Below, in pieces: positions 9,601-17,843 of a stretch of 64,000 nt of DNA (position 1 is the first letter of the stretch; every line of letters starts with the position of its first letter). The stretch covers positions 456,832 through 520,831 of the forward strand of contig NZ_JAHKRM010000004.1 of assembly GCF_019396345.1 (NCBI RefSeq). Direction: 5' to 3'. Source of the DNA: Nonomuraea guangzhouensis. GTDB taxonomy: Bacteria; Actinomycetota; Actinomycetes; Streptosporangiales; Streptosporangiaceae. A model generated the notes under the pieces. That model saw only the letters and a program-made list of their open reading frames with translations, was not told the DNA's origin and searched no databases. A program made the position numbers and the translations under genes.

Positions 9601-10620
9601 TCAGCCGGTCAGCGCGTCGATCTCGGCCAGGAGCGCCTGCTTGCGCTCCGGCGCCAGGAAGGACGCGTGCACGCCGTTGCGGGCGAGCCGGGCCAGTTCC
9701 GGCTCGCCGAGGCCGAACACGCGCGCGGCGACGCGGTACTCCCCGGCCAGGGTGGTGGCGAACATGGGCGGGTCGTCGCTGTTCAGCGTGACGAACAGCC
9801 CCTCCTCCAGCAGCCTGGGCAGCGGGTGGTCCTCGATGCGGGCCACCTGCCCGGTGCAGACGTTCGACGTCGGGCAGACGTCCAGCGGGAGCTGCCTCTC
9901 GCGCAGGTAGGCCACCAGGCGCGGGTCCTGGAGGCAGGAGATGCCGTGGCCGATGCGCTCGGCGCCCAGCCCTTCGATGACCTCCCAGACGCTCTCGGGA
10001 CCGGTCATCTCGCCGCCGTGCGGCACGCTGTGCAGGCCCGCCGCGCGCGCCGCCGCGAAGGCGTCCCGGTAGGCGTCACGGTACCGCGGGCGGCTCTGCT
10101 CGATCCCGCCCAGGCCGAAACCTACCAATGCGGCGGGAGGTTCCTCCAAGGCGTGCATGACCGTGATCTTGGCCGCCTCCTCGCCGAACTCGCCGGGGAT
10201 GTCGAAGATGTAGGCCATCTCCACGCCGTGGTCGGTCGCGGACCGGCGGGCGGCCAGGTCGAGCGCCTCGGTGACCTCGCGCATGGGCATCCCGACGATG
10301 CTGTGGGCGTACGGGGTGACCTGCAGCTCGGCGTAGCGGGCGCCCTGGGAGGACAGGTCGCGGGCCAGGCCGAGCACGAGGGTGGCGACGTCCTCCGGCT
10401 CGCGGACCAGCGCGTTGACGGCTCCGTACACCTGCGCGAAGTGGGGGAAGTCGCGGAAGGCGTAGAAGGCGCGCAGTTCCTCCTCCGTCGTGGGGACCGG
10501 GCCGCCCGGGTGGCGGCGGGCGAGCTCCAGGACGGTGGCCACGGAGGCGGAGCCGACCAGGTGTACGTGCAGCTCTACCTTGGGCAGGGCGTCGATGAAG
10601 GCGTCGGTGGGGGTCGTCAT
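9601..10620 (-). CDS. Adenosine deaminase family protein (possibly 6-aminodeoxyfutalosine deaminase)
   Basis: This zinc amidohydrolase of the adenosine deaminase superfamily removes the 6-amino group of an adenine nucleoside. The metal and catalytic motifs are visible: HVHL near the N-terminus, HGGEMTGPESV (HAGE equivalent), RIGHGISCLQDP, CPTSNVCTG, and LNSDDPPMF. Several stretches (HVGSAS-like HVHLVGSASVATV, FGLGGIEQS, and the PPMFATTLAGEY C-terminal part) look closer to the actinobacterial adenosine/aminofutalosine deaminases linked to futalosine menaquinone synthesis than to canonical Add (which has HLDG). That refinement is inference. The ATG at 10620 gives 339 residues; ATG at 10632 would add four. 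It stands alone on the minus strand. Confidence 0.85.
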   Translation of the reverse strand: MTTPTDAFIDALPKVELHVHLVGSASVATVLELARRHPGGPVPTTEEELRAFYAFRDFPHFAQVYGAVNALVREPEDVATLVLGLARDLSSQGARYAELQVTPYAHSIVGMPMREVTEALDLAARRSATDHGVEMAYIFDIPGEFGEEAAKITVMHALEEPPAALVGFGLGGIEQSRPRYRDAYRDAFAAARAAGLHSVPHGGEMTGPESVWEVIEGLGAERIGHGISCLQDPRLVAYLRERQLPLDVCPTSNVCTGQVARIEDHPLPRLLEEGLFVTLNSDDPPMFATTLAGEYRVAARVFGLGEPELARLARNGVHASFLAPERKQALLAEIDALTG

Positions 10621-10641
10621 GGCGACGACCATAAGCCCGCT

Positions 10642-10673
10642 ATTTCACCCCAAAACAGAGTTTGAGGCGAAAT
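10642..10673. promoter_or_regulatory. Imperfect inverted repeat upstream of deaminase gene
   Basis: An AT-rich inverted repeat (ATTTCACCCCAAAAC, 3-nt spacer, then GTTTGAGGCGAAAT; one gap, two mismatches) lies 21-53 bp before the deaminase start. Its lower GC content than the surroundings and its location fit an operator or promoter element. The cognate regulator is unknown. Confidence 0.35.
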
Positions 10674-10700
10674 TTCACACAAAAATGTGAGGTTCCGCGC

Positions 10701-11273
10701 TCATTGCGACCAGGCGTGGACCAGTGGCAGCAGGACCGTGTCCACCGAGTCCGCGACGAAGGAGTCGTCGAACAGCGGCCCGAGGAAGATCATGCGGTGC
10801 CAGACCAGCGCCTCCGCCACCCCGAACAGCCGGCCCGGATCCACCGGCCCCGGCAGGTCGCCGCGCTCCCTGGCCCGCTCCAGCAGCGCCGCCACCCCGC
10901 CCAGATCCTTGGCCGGCATGTGCTCGCGCAGCGTCCTGGCCAGCTCCTGGTGGGAGACCAGCGTCGACGACAGCCCCATGATGAGGCCGTGCTTGCGTTC
11001 GACGGACCCGCACAGGCCGCCGAACACCGAGGCGAGATCGCCGCGCAGCGAACCGGTGTCGTCGGCGGCCGGCGTGTCCATGTCGAACCGGCGGCAGATG
11101 ACGTCGACCACCAGCTCCGGCTTGCCCGCCCACCGGCGGTAGATGGTGGCCTTGCTGGCCTTGGCCCGCCTGGCGATCTGATCGACCGACATGCGGTCGT
11201 AGCCCATCTCCGACAGCAGCGCCAGCGTCGCGTCGAGGATGGCCCGCTCCCGCTCGGGGTCGAGTGGTGCCAC
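10701..11273 (-). CDS. TetR family transcriptional regulator
   Basis: This 190-residue dimeric repressor has an N-terminal TetR helix-turn-helix: ILDATLALLSEMGYDRMSVDQIA, then the recognition part KASKATIYRRW followed by GKPELVVDV. The C-terminal half (from about residue 80) is a helical ligand-binding domain. The GTG at 11273 is preferred because AAGGA lies about 8 nt upstream; longer frames run back into the preceding gene. It starts 11 bp after the SDR gene, so both are likely co-transcribed. A near-perfect palindrome before the SDR gene (12163-12185) is the likely operator, which suggests autorepression of the SDR-tetR unit. Confidence 0.9.
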   Translation of the reverse strand: MAPLDPERERAILDATLALLSEMGYDRMSVDQIARRAKASKATIYRRWAGKPELVVDVICRRFDMDTPAADDTGSLRGDLASVFGGLCGSVERKHGLIMGLSSTLVSHQELARTLREHMPAKDLGGVAALLERARERGDLPGPVDPGRLFGVAEALVWHRMIFLGPLFDDSFVADSVDTVLLPLVHAWSQ

Positions 11274-11284
11274 GTGCCCGTCCT

Positions 11285-12151
11285 TCAGCTGTAGGTGATC
11301 TCGTCGAATCGTACGCCGGTCAGCCGCGTGGACACGTCCCACAGCTCGGCGGCGAGCTGCTCGGAGCGGGCCGCCTTCGACGGCGTGAGCAGCTGGGTCT
11401 TGGGACCGACGAACTCCCCGCCGTGGATCTCCGGCGAGGTGGCCGCGTACAGGGAGGACACCGCACCGGCCGCCGCGCCCTTCAGGAACACCCCCACGAG
11501 GGGCTGTAGCGGCCCCAGCGTGAAGAAGTTGGTGGCCGTGGCACCAGGGTGGGTGGCGACGCTGACCAGGTCCACCTGGGACCGCTGAGCGCGTCGCTGG
11601 AGCTCCAGGGTGAAGAGCAGATTGGCCAGCTTGGAGCGGCCGTAGGAGCTCATCTTCTTGTAGCCACGCTCCAGGCCCAGGTCGTCGAAGTCCAGCCTGC
11701 CCATTTTGTGCGCGTCGCTGGAGACGTTGACCACCCGCGCGCCGGGCCGCGACAGCAGCAGGGGCAGCAGCAGGCCGGTGAGCGCGAAGTGGCCCAGGTG
11801 ATTGGTGCCGAACTGCATCTCGAAGCCGTCACGGGTCAGCTGTCGCGGGATCATGCCGACGCCCGCGTTGTTGACCAGCAGGTCCACCCGGTCGACGCCG
11901 GCCGCGAAGCTCCTGACCGATGCGAGGTCGGCCAGGTCCAGCGTGCCGTGCTCGACCTCGGCGCCGGGGACGGCCCGGCGGATCTCCGCCACGGCCGCGC
12001 CGCCCTTCGCGGCCGAGCGGGTGGCCACGACGACGCGGGCGCCGTGTCTGGCGAGCTCGAGCGCGGTGGGCAGGCCGATGCCGCTGTTGGCGCCGGTCAC
12101 GATGGCCGTCTTGCCGCTCAGGCCGGGCATGTCGGCGGGGGTCCAGGTCAT
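11285..12151 (-). CDS. Short-chain dehydrogenase/reductase
   Basis: This 288-residue NAD(P)-dependent oxidoreductase has the classical SDR signatures: the nucleotide site TGANSGIG (19-26), NNAG (94-97), and the catalytic Tyr170-x-x-x-Lys174 in YGRSK, with VNVSS upstream supplying the serine. The DFDDLGLERGY...SKLANLLF region resembles retinol-dehydrogenase/WW-oxidoreductase-like SDRs, so a lipophilic alcohol or ketone substrate is likely but unknown. The ATG at 12151 sits after a GGAG. It heads an operon with the TetR gene downstream. Confidence 0.9.
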   Translation of the reverse strand: MTWTPADMPGLSGKTAIVTGANSGIGLPTALELARHGARVVVATRSAAKGGAAVAEIRRAVPGAEVEHGTLDLADLASVRSFAAGVDRVDLLVNNAGVGMIPRQLTRDGFEMQFGTNHLGHFALTGLLLPLLLSRPGARVVNVSSDAHKMGRLDFDDLGLERGYKKMSSYGRSKLANLLFTLELQRRAQRSQVDLVSVATHPGATATNFFTLGPLQPLVGVFLKGAAAGAVSSLYAATSPEIHGGEFVGPKTQLLTPSKAARSEQLAAELWDVSTRLTGVRFDEITYS

Positions 12152-12162
12152 CACCACTCCAG

Positions 12163-12185
12163 GTGTACGGAACCGTTTCGTACAC
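12163..12185. promoter_or_regulatory. Palindromic TetR-type operator upstream of SDR gene
   Basis: A 23-bp near-perfect palindrome reads GTGTACGgAACcGTTtCGTACAC when both halves are combined; only the centre and one symmetric pair break the symmetry. It ends 11 bp before the SDR ATG. Its half-site GTACG-AAC and size are typical of TetR-family operators. It is the obvious target for the TetR regulator encoded two genes downstream. Confidence 0.8.
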
Positions 12186-12186
12186 T

Positions 12187-12978
12187 CTAACGCTCCGCCC
12201 GCTGCCGCGCGTGCCGCTCCTCCCGTTGGGCGACCTCCAGCCGCTGGGTGCTCTCGGCGAGCCTCTTGCGGGCCTTGGCCAGCTTCCGCTCCAGCCCGGC
12301 GACCCGCTCGGCGCGCTCGTCGTGCTCCTTCCCGGCCTGCTCCAGGGCGGCGACCCACTCCTGGTGGGCGTTGCGCGCCTCCTGACGTTCGGCGGCCTTC
12401 CTGGCCTCGGCCTCTTCCCGCCGGTTCGCCTCGGCGGCCGAGTCCACCGGCCTTTTGGCAGGTCTGCCGCGCGGCACCGGGGCCGGGGCGAAGCCGCTGT
12501 AGCTGAGCGGCTTGGCCAGCCGGCCCCGCCGTACCTCCTCGGCCGCGCCCGCGTCCACGACGGCGGCGTCGAGCGTCTGCTCGGCCTCGGCCGCCGCGGC
12601 GGCCGACAGAGCGGCGTCCCGCCTGATCAGCCGGGACAGGGCCCCCGCCAGCTCGCCGCGCCGCCGGGTCAGCTCCGCCAGCGCCTCGGCGTCGTGCGCC
12701 TCCCACGCCTCGCGCAACCGCGCCCCGAGCGCCAGCAGCTCACCGAGGTCGTCCGGATGCTCGCGGACCAGCCGGTTCACGGCCGCGGCGGACACCGTGG
12801 GCTTACGCAGCCCGGCGATGTCGCGGGCCAGCCGTACGTCGCCCGCGTCCTTGGCGGTACGGGCCTCGGCCGCGCGTGCGGCGGTGAACTCGGACGGCGG
12901 GAGCGCATACAGGCGACCGGCCACCTCGTCAAGATCCACACTGGTCAAATACCCCACATCGGCTGGTTTGTAGCGCAT
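12187..12978 (-). CDS. Conserved actinobacterial coiled-coil protein
   Basis: A 263-residue cytosolic protein of unknown function. The N-terminal part contains LYALPPSEFTAARAAEA, DIAGLRKPTVSAAAVNRL and a following helical region, a pattern seen in uncharacterised actinomycete proteins. From about residue 175 the sequence is highly charged (repeated Arg/Glu/Ala, e.g. EANRREEAEARKAAERQEAR) and should form a long coiled coil to the C-terminus. The ATG at 12978 is chosen; its start lies only 34 bp from the divergent Clp-N gene start, so the two promoters overlap and the genes may be co-regulated. Confidence 0.75.
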   Translation of the reverse strand: MRYKPADVGYLTSVDLDEVAGRLYALPPSEFTAARAAEARTAKDAGDVRLARDIAGLRKPTVSAAAVNRLVREHPDDLGELLALGARLREAWEAHDAEALAELTRRRGELAGALSRLIRRDAALSAAAAAEAEQTLDAAVVDAGAAEEVRRGRLAKPLSYSGFAPAPVPRGRPAKRPVDSAAEANRREEAEARKAAERQEARNAHQEWVAALEQAGKEHDERAERVAGLERKLAKARKRLAESTQRLEVAQREERHARQRAER

Positions 12979-13012
12979 AGTGGAGGCACGCCACTCGAAC
13001 GGAGGACCACCG

Positions 13013-13639
13013 GTGTTCGAGCGCTTCACCGACCGTGCCCGAAGGGTCGTCGTCCTCGCCCAGGAAGAGGCGCGGATGCTGAGCCACGACTACATCGGCA
13101 CGGAACACATCCTGCTCGGCCTCATCCACGAGGGCGAGGGCGTGGCGGCGCTGACGCTCGACAGCCTCGGCGTCGAGCTGGGGACCGTGCGCGCGTACGT
13201 CGAGCGCGAAGTCGGCCAGGGCGACACGGCGCCGAGCGGGCACATCCCGTTCACCCCGCGCGCCAAGAAGGTCCTGGAGCTCTCGCTGCGCGAGGCCCTG
13301 CAGCTGCGCCACAACTACATCGGCACCGAGCACATCCTGCTCGGGGTGATCAGGGAGGGCGAGGGGCTCGCCGTCCGCGCGATCGTGGATCGCGGCGTGG
13401 AGCTGGGCGACCTGCGGCACCGCGTGCTCACCCGGCTCGGCCAGGGGCCGAAGGAGCGGCCGAGTGAGATGTTCTTCGCCGCCGGCTCGATGCTCGGCGA
13501 GCGGCTCACCCAGATCCAGGAGAGCCTCGACCGGATCGAGCGCCACCTGGGCATCCAGCGGCCCGACCAGGCGCCGCCCGCCCCGGAATCCGCAGAGCGG
13601 GAATCCGGGCCGGACGAAGGCGAGCGGGAGTCAGGCTGA
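13013..13639 (+). CDS. Clp N-terminal (double Clp-N repeat) protein without AAA+ modules
   Basis: A 208-residue protein that matches the N-terminal domain of ClpC almost motif for motif: FERFTDRARRVVVLAQEEARML, YIGTEHILLGLIHEGEGVA, GHIPFTPRAKKVLELSLREALQL, and a second YIGTEHILLG...REGEG copy. The AAA+ ATPase modules and ClpP loop are absent; after about residue 155 there is only a helical MLGERLTQIQESLDRIERHL segment and a charged Pro/Glu tail. It may act as an adaptor, substrate receptor or decoy for the ClpC/ClpP system, but this is inference. The GTG at 13013 has a perfect GGAGGA 6 nt upstream. Its 3' end overlaps the convergent GNAT gene by 9 bp. Confidence 0.88.
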   Translation: MFERFTDRARRVVVLAQEEARMLSHDYIGTEHILLGLIHEGEGVAALTLDSLGVELGTVRAYVEREVGQGDTAPSGHIPFTPRAKKVLELSLREALQLRHNYIGTEHILLGVIREGEGLAVRAIVDRGVELGDLRHRVLTRLGQGPKERPSEMFFAAGSMLGERLTQIQESLDRIERHLGIQRPDQAPPAPESAERESGPDEGERESG

Positions 13640-14653
13640 CGCCAGGGCGCCGACCGGCAGCCTGGCCTCGATCACGCCCGGGTCCTCGGTGTAGCCGAGC
13701 GTGGCGCCCAGCGACAGCAGGAGCCGCCGCATCCGTACGTTGTCGGACAGCATCGTGGCCCTGACCTCGGCGTAGCCGAGATCACGCGCCTCGCGCACCA
13801 GCGATCGGGCCAGAGCCGTGCCCAGACCGCGCCCCTGCCAGCGGTCCTCGACCAGGAAGGCCATCTCGGCGATGCCGGGATCGGGAGTGAACATCAAGGA
13901 GGCCATGGCCACCACCTGGCCGTCGTGCCCGCCGACGATCGAGTGGCCGCGGCTGCGGTCGCAGAGCCGGTCGAACATCCGCGCCGGCAGCGCGGGCATC
14001 GAGGTGAAGTAGCGGAACCTGCGGGCCTCGGGAGAGCACCTGTCGTGCAGGTCGCGTACGGCCTCGCGGTAGATCGAGGTGAGCGGCCGGACCGTGACCT
14101 CTTCACCGTCGCTCAGCCTGATCACGGGCTCGCCGGCGCTCTGCTCCACCGGCGGCTGCGCGAGCCGGACGAAGGAGGCCGCCCTGGCCGCCTCGGTCAG
14201 CGTGAAGGGCAGCTCGGCGCGGCGCAGACGGACGGCCCGCTTGGCCGCTACGGGCACCACGAGCAGGGTCGGGTCGGGAAGATCACTCACGGCTTCACCA
14301 TAGATCCACCGGGCATCGTCGGCGCGCAGCAGCTCGGCCAGGAACTCCGGCAGCCGCCACGGCATGGTCCGCAACCGGGAGGCGAGCAGCAGCGCGCGGG
14401 TGGGCTCGTCGGTCAGCTCGTGCGCCGTGGCGGGGACCACCTGGACCCGGCGTCCACCCGCCGCCTCCAGGGCCTCGCGCACCGCCTCCGGGCCGGCCGG
14501 GATGTCGGCGACGAACTCGTCGACGGTGCCATCCGCATCCGACTGGACGCTCAGGCCGAGGATGTTGCCGCCCTTGTCGGCCAGGGCCGCGGCCAGGGAG
14601 GCCAGCCGTCCCGGACGCTCGTCCACCGTCGTGCGAATGCGCAAGAATCCCAT
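13631..14653 (-). CDS. ACT domain - GNAT acetyltransferase fusion protein
   Basis: A 340-residue cytosolic protein with two modules. Residues 1 to about 70 (FLRIRTTVDERPGRLASLAAALADKGGNILGLSV...) form an ACT-like domain, which in other proteins binds amino acids. Residues about 195-335 form a GNAT acetyltransferase with the acetyl-CoA loop VEDRWQGRGLGTALARSLV and YAEVRATMLSDNVRMRRLLLSLG. The design resembles actinobacterial acetyltransferases whose activity is gated by small ligands. The substrate is unknown. The ATG at 14653 is preferred because the conserved ACT strand begins right after it. Confidence 0.85.
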   Translation of the reverse strand: MGFLRIRTTVDERPGRLASLAAALADKGGNILGLSVQSDADGTVDEFVADIPAGPEAVREALEAAGGRRVQVVPATAHELTDEPTRALLLASRLRTMPWRLPEFLAELLRADDARWIYGEAVSDLPDPTLLVVPVAAKRAVRLRRAELPFTLTEAARAASFVRLAQPPVEQSAGEPVIRLSDGEEVTVRPLTSIYREAVRDLHDRCSPEARRFRYFTSMPALPARMFDRLCDRSRGHSIVGGHDGQVVAMASLMFTPDPGIAEMAFLVEDRWQGRGLGTALARSLVREARDLGYAEVRATMLSDNVRMRRLLLSLGATLGYTEDPGVIEARLPVGALASA

Positions 14654-14749
14654 ACGAAGAGGATGCCGGGGAGGTGTTACCTGTCCGCTACCGCCGTGTT
14701 TCGAATGCGAGTTTCGTAGGGAGTTGCGGCGTATAGGAGGATAACGGCC

Positions 14750-16141
14750 ATGAACGGGCAAGTCTCCTTGTCGTCCGGATTCGTGAACGGCGACGTCTCC
14801 TTCTGGTACCGCTCTTCCGGCGTGCCGTCCCCTGGTCCACGCCTCGACGGCGACCTCCAGGCGGACGTCGTGATCGTCGGTGCGGGCTACACGGGACTGT
14901 GGACCGCCTACTACCTCAAGCAGGCGCGGCCGTCACTGAACGTGGTGGTGCTGGAGAAGGACTTCGCCGGGTTCGGGGCCTCGGGGCGCAACGGCGGCTG
15001 GCTGACCGGTGACCTGGCCGGATCGCACCAGCGCTATGCCGCGACGCACGGGGCGGAGGCGGCGCGGCGGCTGCAGCGCGAGATGTACGCCTCGATCGAC
15101 GAGGTGATCGGGGTCTGCGAGAAGGAGGCCATCGACGCCGACGTCGTCAAGGGCGGCGTGGTCAACGTGGCCCGCACTCCCGCCCAGGCGGCGCGGCTGC
15201 GGGCCTCGGTGTCGGCCGCCCGCGCCTGGGGCATCGAGGAGAGCGACCTGCGGCTGGTCGATCCCGCGGAGCGGCTGCGGGTGGCGGGGGCCGTGGCCGC
15301 CTCCTGGAGCCCGCACTGCGCGCGGGTCCAGCCCGCCAAGCTGGTACAGGGGCTGGCGCGGGCCGTACGCGAGCTCGGGGTGACCGTCTACGAGCGGACG
15401 CCGGTCACGGAGATCGCCCCGGGGCGGGCCGTGACGCCGTTCGGGACGGTCCGGGCGCGTCACGTGCTCCGCGCGACCGAGGGGTTCACCTCGCGGCTGA
15501 AGGGGCTGCGGCGGCAGTGGCTGCCGATGAACAGCTCGCTGATCGTCACCGAGCCGCTGCCGGCCTCCTTCTGGGAGACGGTCGGCTGGCAGGGGTCGGA
15601 GCTGCTCGGGGACATGGCCCACTACTACATGTACGCGCAGCGGACCGCCGACGACCGCATCGGCTTCGGCGGGCGCGGCCGGCCGTACCTGTACGGTTCG
15701 CGGGTGGACGCCAGGGGGCACACGCACGAGCGGACCGTCGAGGCGCTCTGGAAACTGCTGATCGACTTCTTCCCCGCCGCGGCCTCCTCCTCGGTGGCGC
15801 ACGCGTGGTCGGGGGTGCTGGGGGTGCCGCGCGACTGGTGCTCCACCGTGCACGTGGACCCGGCCACCGGCCTCGGCTGGGCGGGCGGCTACACCGGGCA
15901 CGGGGTGACGACGGCCAACCTGGCCGGCCGTACGCTGCGGGACCTCGTCCTGGGCGAGCGGACGGCGCTGACCGCGCTGCCGTGGGTGGGGCGCCGGGTG
16001 CGGGCCTGGGAGCCGGAGCCGCTGCGCTGGCTGGGGGTGCACACGATGTACCGGTTGTACCGGATGGCCGATCATCGGGAGCGGTCGATGCCGGGCACGT
16101 CCGTGCTGGCCCGCGTGGCCGACCTCATCACCGGTCACTGA
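14750..16141 (+). CDS. FAD-dependent oxidoreductase (DAO family)
   Basis: A 463-residue flavoprotein. The dinucleotide site GAGYTGLWTAYYL is at about residues 44-56, ASGRNGGWLTGDLAG follows at about 82, and GWAGGYTGHGVTTANLAGR near the C-terminus completes FAD binding. This is the glycine oxidase / gamma-glutamylputrescine oxidase-like DAO fold, so an amine or amino-acid substrate is likely. A strong AGGAGG lies 9 nt before the ATG. The gene is 25 bp upstream of an amidohydrolase on the same strand, suggesting a two-gene catabolic unit. Confidence 0.88.
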   Translation: MNGQVSLSSGFVNGDVSFWYRSSGVPSPGPRLDGDLQADVVIVGAGYTGLWTAYYLKQARPSLNVVVLEKDFAGFGASGRNGGWLTGDLAGSHQRYAATHGAEAARRLQREMYASIDEVIGVCEKEAIDADVVKGGVVNVARTPAQAARLRASVSAARAWGIEESDLRLVDPAERLRVAGAVAASWSPHCARVQPAKLVQGLARAVRELGVTVYERTPVTEIAPGRAVTPFGTVRARHVLRATEGFTSRLKGLRRQWLPMNSSLIVTEPLPASFWETVGWQGSELLGDMAHYYMYAQRTADDRIGFGGRGRPYLYGSRVDARGHTHERTVEALWKLLIDFFPAAASSSVAHAWSGVLGVPRDWCSTVHVDPATGLGWAGGYTGHGVTTANLAGRTLRDLVLGERTALTALPWVGRRVRAWEPEPLRWLGVHTMYRLYRMADHRERSMPGTSVLARVADLITGH

Positions 16142-16166
16142 CCTTTCATCGAGATCTGGGAGCACC

Positions 16167-17771
16167 ATGCACACGCTCTTCCGAGGGGGACGCGTCTTCA
16201 CCGCGAAGACCGGTTTCGCCGAGGCCGTGCTGGTCCGCGATGGCGTGATCGCCGCCGTGGGCGACGAGCGGGAGCTGGTACGGCTGGCGCCGGGCCACGA
16301 GACCGTGGACCTGGAGGGCGGCCTGCTGGTGCCCGGGTTCACCGATGCTCATATACATCCGGTGCAGGCGGGCCTGGAGCGCGCCAAGTGCGATCTATCC
16401 GAAATTTACGGACTCGATGCCTACTTGGCGAAGATCGCCGACTATGCGGCGAAAAATCTGGAAAAAGAGTGGATCGACGGCGGCGGGTGGGACATGTCGG
16501 CCTTCCCGGGTGGGTTGCCGCACCGCGACCAGCTCGCCTTCGCCGACCGGCCCGTCTACCTCATCCAGCGTGACCACCATGCCGCCTGGGTCAACGCCCG
16601 CGCCCTGGAGCTGGCCGGCGTCACCGCCGCCACCCCCGACCCCGCCGACGGCCGGATCGAGCGCGACGCCGACGGCACGCCCAGCGGCGTCCTGCACGAA
16701 GGCGCGATGGACCTCGTCGGCCTGCTCACCCCCCGCCCCGCCGCCCAGGAGCTGGACCGGGCGCTGGCGGAGGCGGAGCGCCACCTGTTCTCGCTCGGCA
16801 TCACCGGCTGGCAGGACGCCATCGTCGGCTCGTACGCGGGCTCGGTGGACCAGCTGCCCACGTACGTGTCGGCGGCCGGCTCCGGCAGGCTGCGGGCCCG
16901 CGTGGTGGGCGCGCTGTGGTGGGACCGGACCCGTGGTCTCGAGCAGCTCGACGACCTGGCCGCGCGGCGCGCCTCGGCGGAGGGGCTGGACCGGTTCCGC
17001 GCGACCTCGGTGAAGATCATGCAGGACGGCATCACGGAGAACTTCACGGCCGCGACGCTGGAGCCCTACTGCCTCTGCGGCGGCACGGGCCTGTCCTACG
17101 TCGACCCGGCCAAGCTGAGGACGTACGTGGCGGAGCTGGACCGGCTCGGCTTCCAGGTGCACGTCCACGCGATCGGTGAGCGGGCCGTCCGCGAGGCGCT
17201 CGACAGCTTGGAAGGCACCTCCCCCGCCAACCGGCACCACATCGCCCACCTGCAGATCATCGAGCCGTCGGACGTGCCGCGCTTCGCCGCGCTCGGCGTG
17301 ACGGCCAACCTGCAGCCGCTCTGGGCGACCCACCATGCGCAGATGGACGAGCTGACGCTGCCGTTCCTGGGCGAGCCCCGCTCGTCGTGGCAGTACCCCT
17401 TCGCCGACCTGCTCGCCCACGGCACGAGGTTCTGCGCGGGCAGCGACTGGCCGGTCTCGAGCGCCGATCCGCTGCAGGGCGTGCACGTGGCCGTCAACCG
17501 CACCGAGCCCGGCGGCTCGGTGCACGCCGGCTACCCGACGGCGCAGACCCCGTTCCTGCCCGGCCAGCGCCTCGACCTGGCGACCGCGCTGACGGCGTAC
17601 ACGGCGGGCTCGGCCTGGATCAATCGCTCACCCGCCGGCGTGATCGAGCCGGGCCGCCCGGCGGACCTGGTCGTCCTGGACCGCGACCCGTTCGAGCTGC
17701 CGGAGCGCGACATCTGGACGACTCGGGCGCGCATGACGTTCGTGGACGGCGTCGCCGTACACGAGGGATGA
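16167..17771 (+). CDS. YtcJ-like metal-dependent amidohydrolase
   Basis: A 534-residue member of the amidohydrolase-3 (YtcJ/exoenzyme regulatory) family. The metal motif DAHIHP is at about 61-66; further ligands lie in VHVHAIGERA, HHIAHLQII and FCAGSDWPV. The C-terminal beta-sandwich PGRPADLVVLDRDPF is intact. The enzyme should hydrolyse an amide, N-formyl or N-acyl bond; the substrate is unknown. A GGGAG precedes the ATG. Proximity to the FAD oxidoreductase suggests consecutive steps in breakdown of an N-substituted compound. Confidence 0.87.
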   Translation: MHTLFRGGRVFTAKTGFAEAVLVRDGVIAAVGDERELVRLAPGHETVDLEGGLLVPGFTDAHIHPVQAGLERAKCDLSEIYGLDAYLAKIADYAAKNLEKEWIDGGGWDMSAFPGGLPHRDQLAFADRPVYLIQRDHHAAWVNARALELAGVTAATPDPADGRIERDADGTPSGVLHEGAMDLVGLLTPRPAAQELDRALAEAERHLFSLGITGWQDAIVGSYAGSVDQLPTYVSAAGSGRLRARVVGALWWDRTRGLEQLDDLAARRASAEGLDRFRATSVKIMQDGITENFTAATLEPYCLCGGTGLSYVDPAKLRTYVAELDRLGFQVHVHAIGERAVREALDSLEGTSPANRHHIAHLQIIEPSDVPRFAALGVTANLQPLWATHHAQMDELTLPFLGEPRSSWQYPFADLLAHGTRFCAGSDWPVSSADPLQGVHVAVNRTEPGGSVHAGYPTAQTPFLPGQRLDLATALTAYTAGSAWINRSPAGVIEPGRPADLVVLDRDPFELPERDIWTTRARMTFVDGVAVHEG

Positions 17772-17843
17772 CCGCGCGATCCGGTCCTCCAGAACGCGCA
17801 CCCTTCCCGGGTACGGTCGCCTCCGACTCGAACGGAGGCTGAC

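Noticed and set aside
11920..13467. 515-residue plus-strand frame opposite the SDR and coiled-coil genes
   Set aside because: It crosses three real genes and the operator; the product is Arg/Pro/Gly-rich without a domain.
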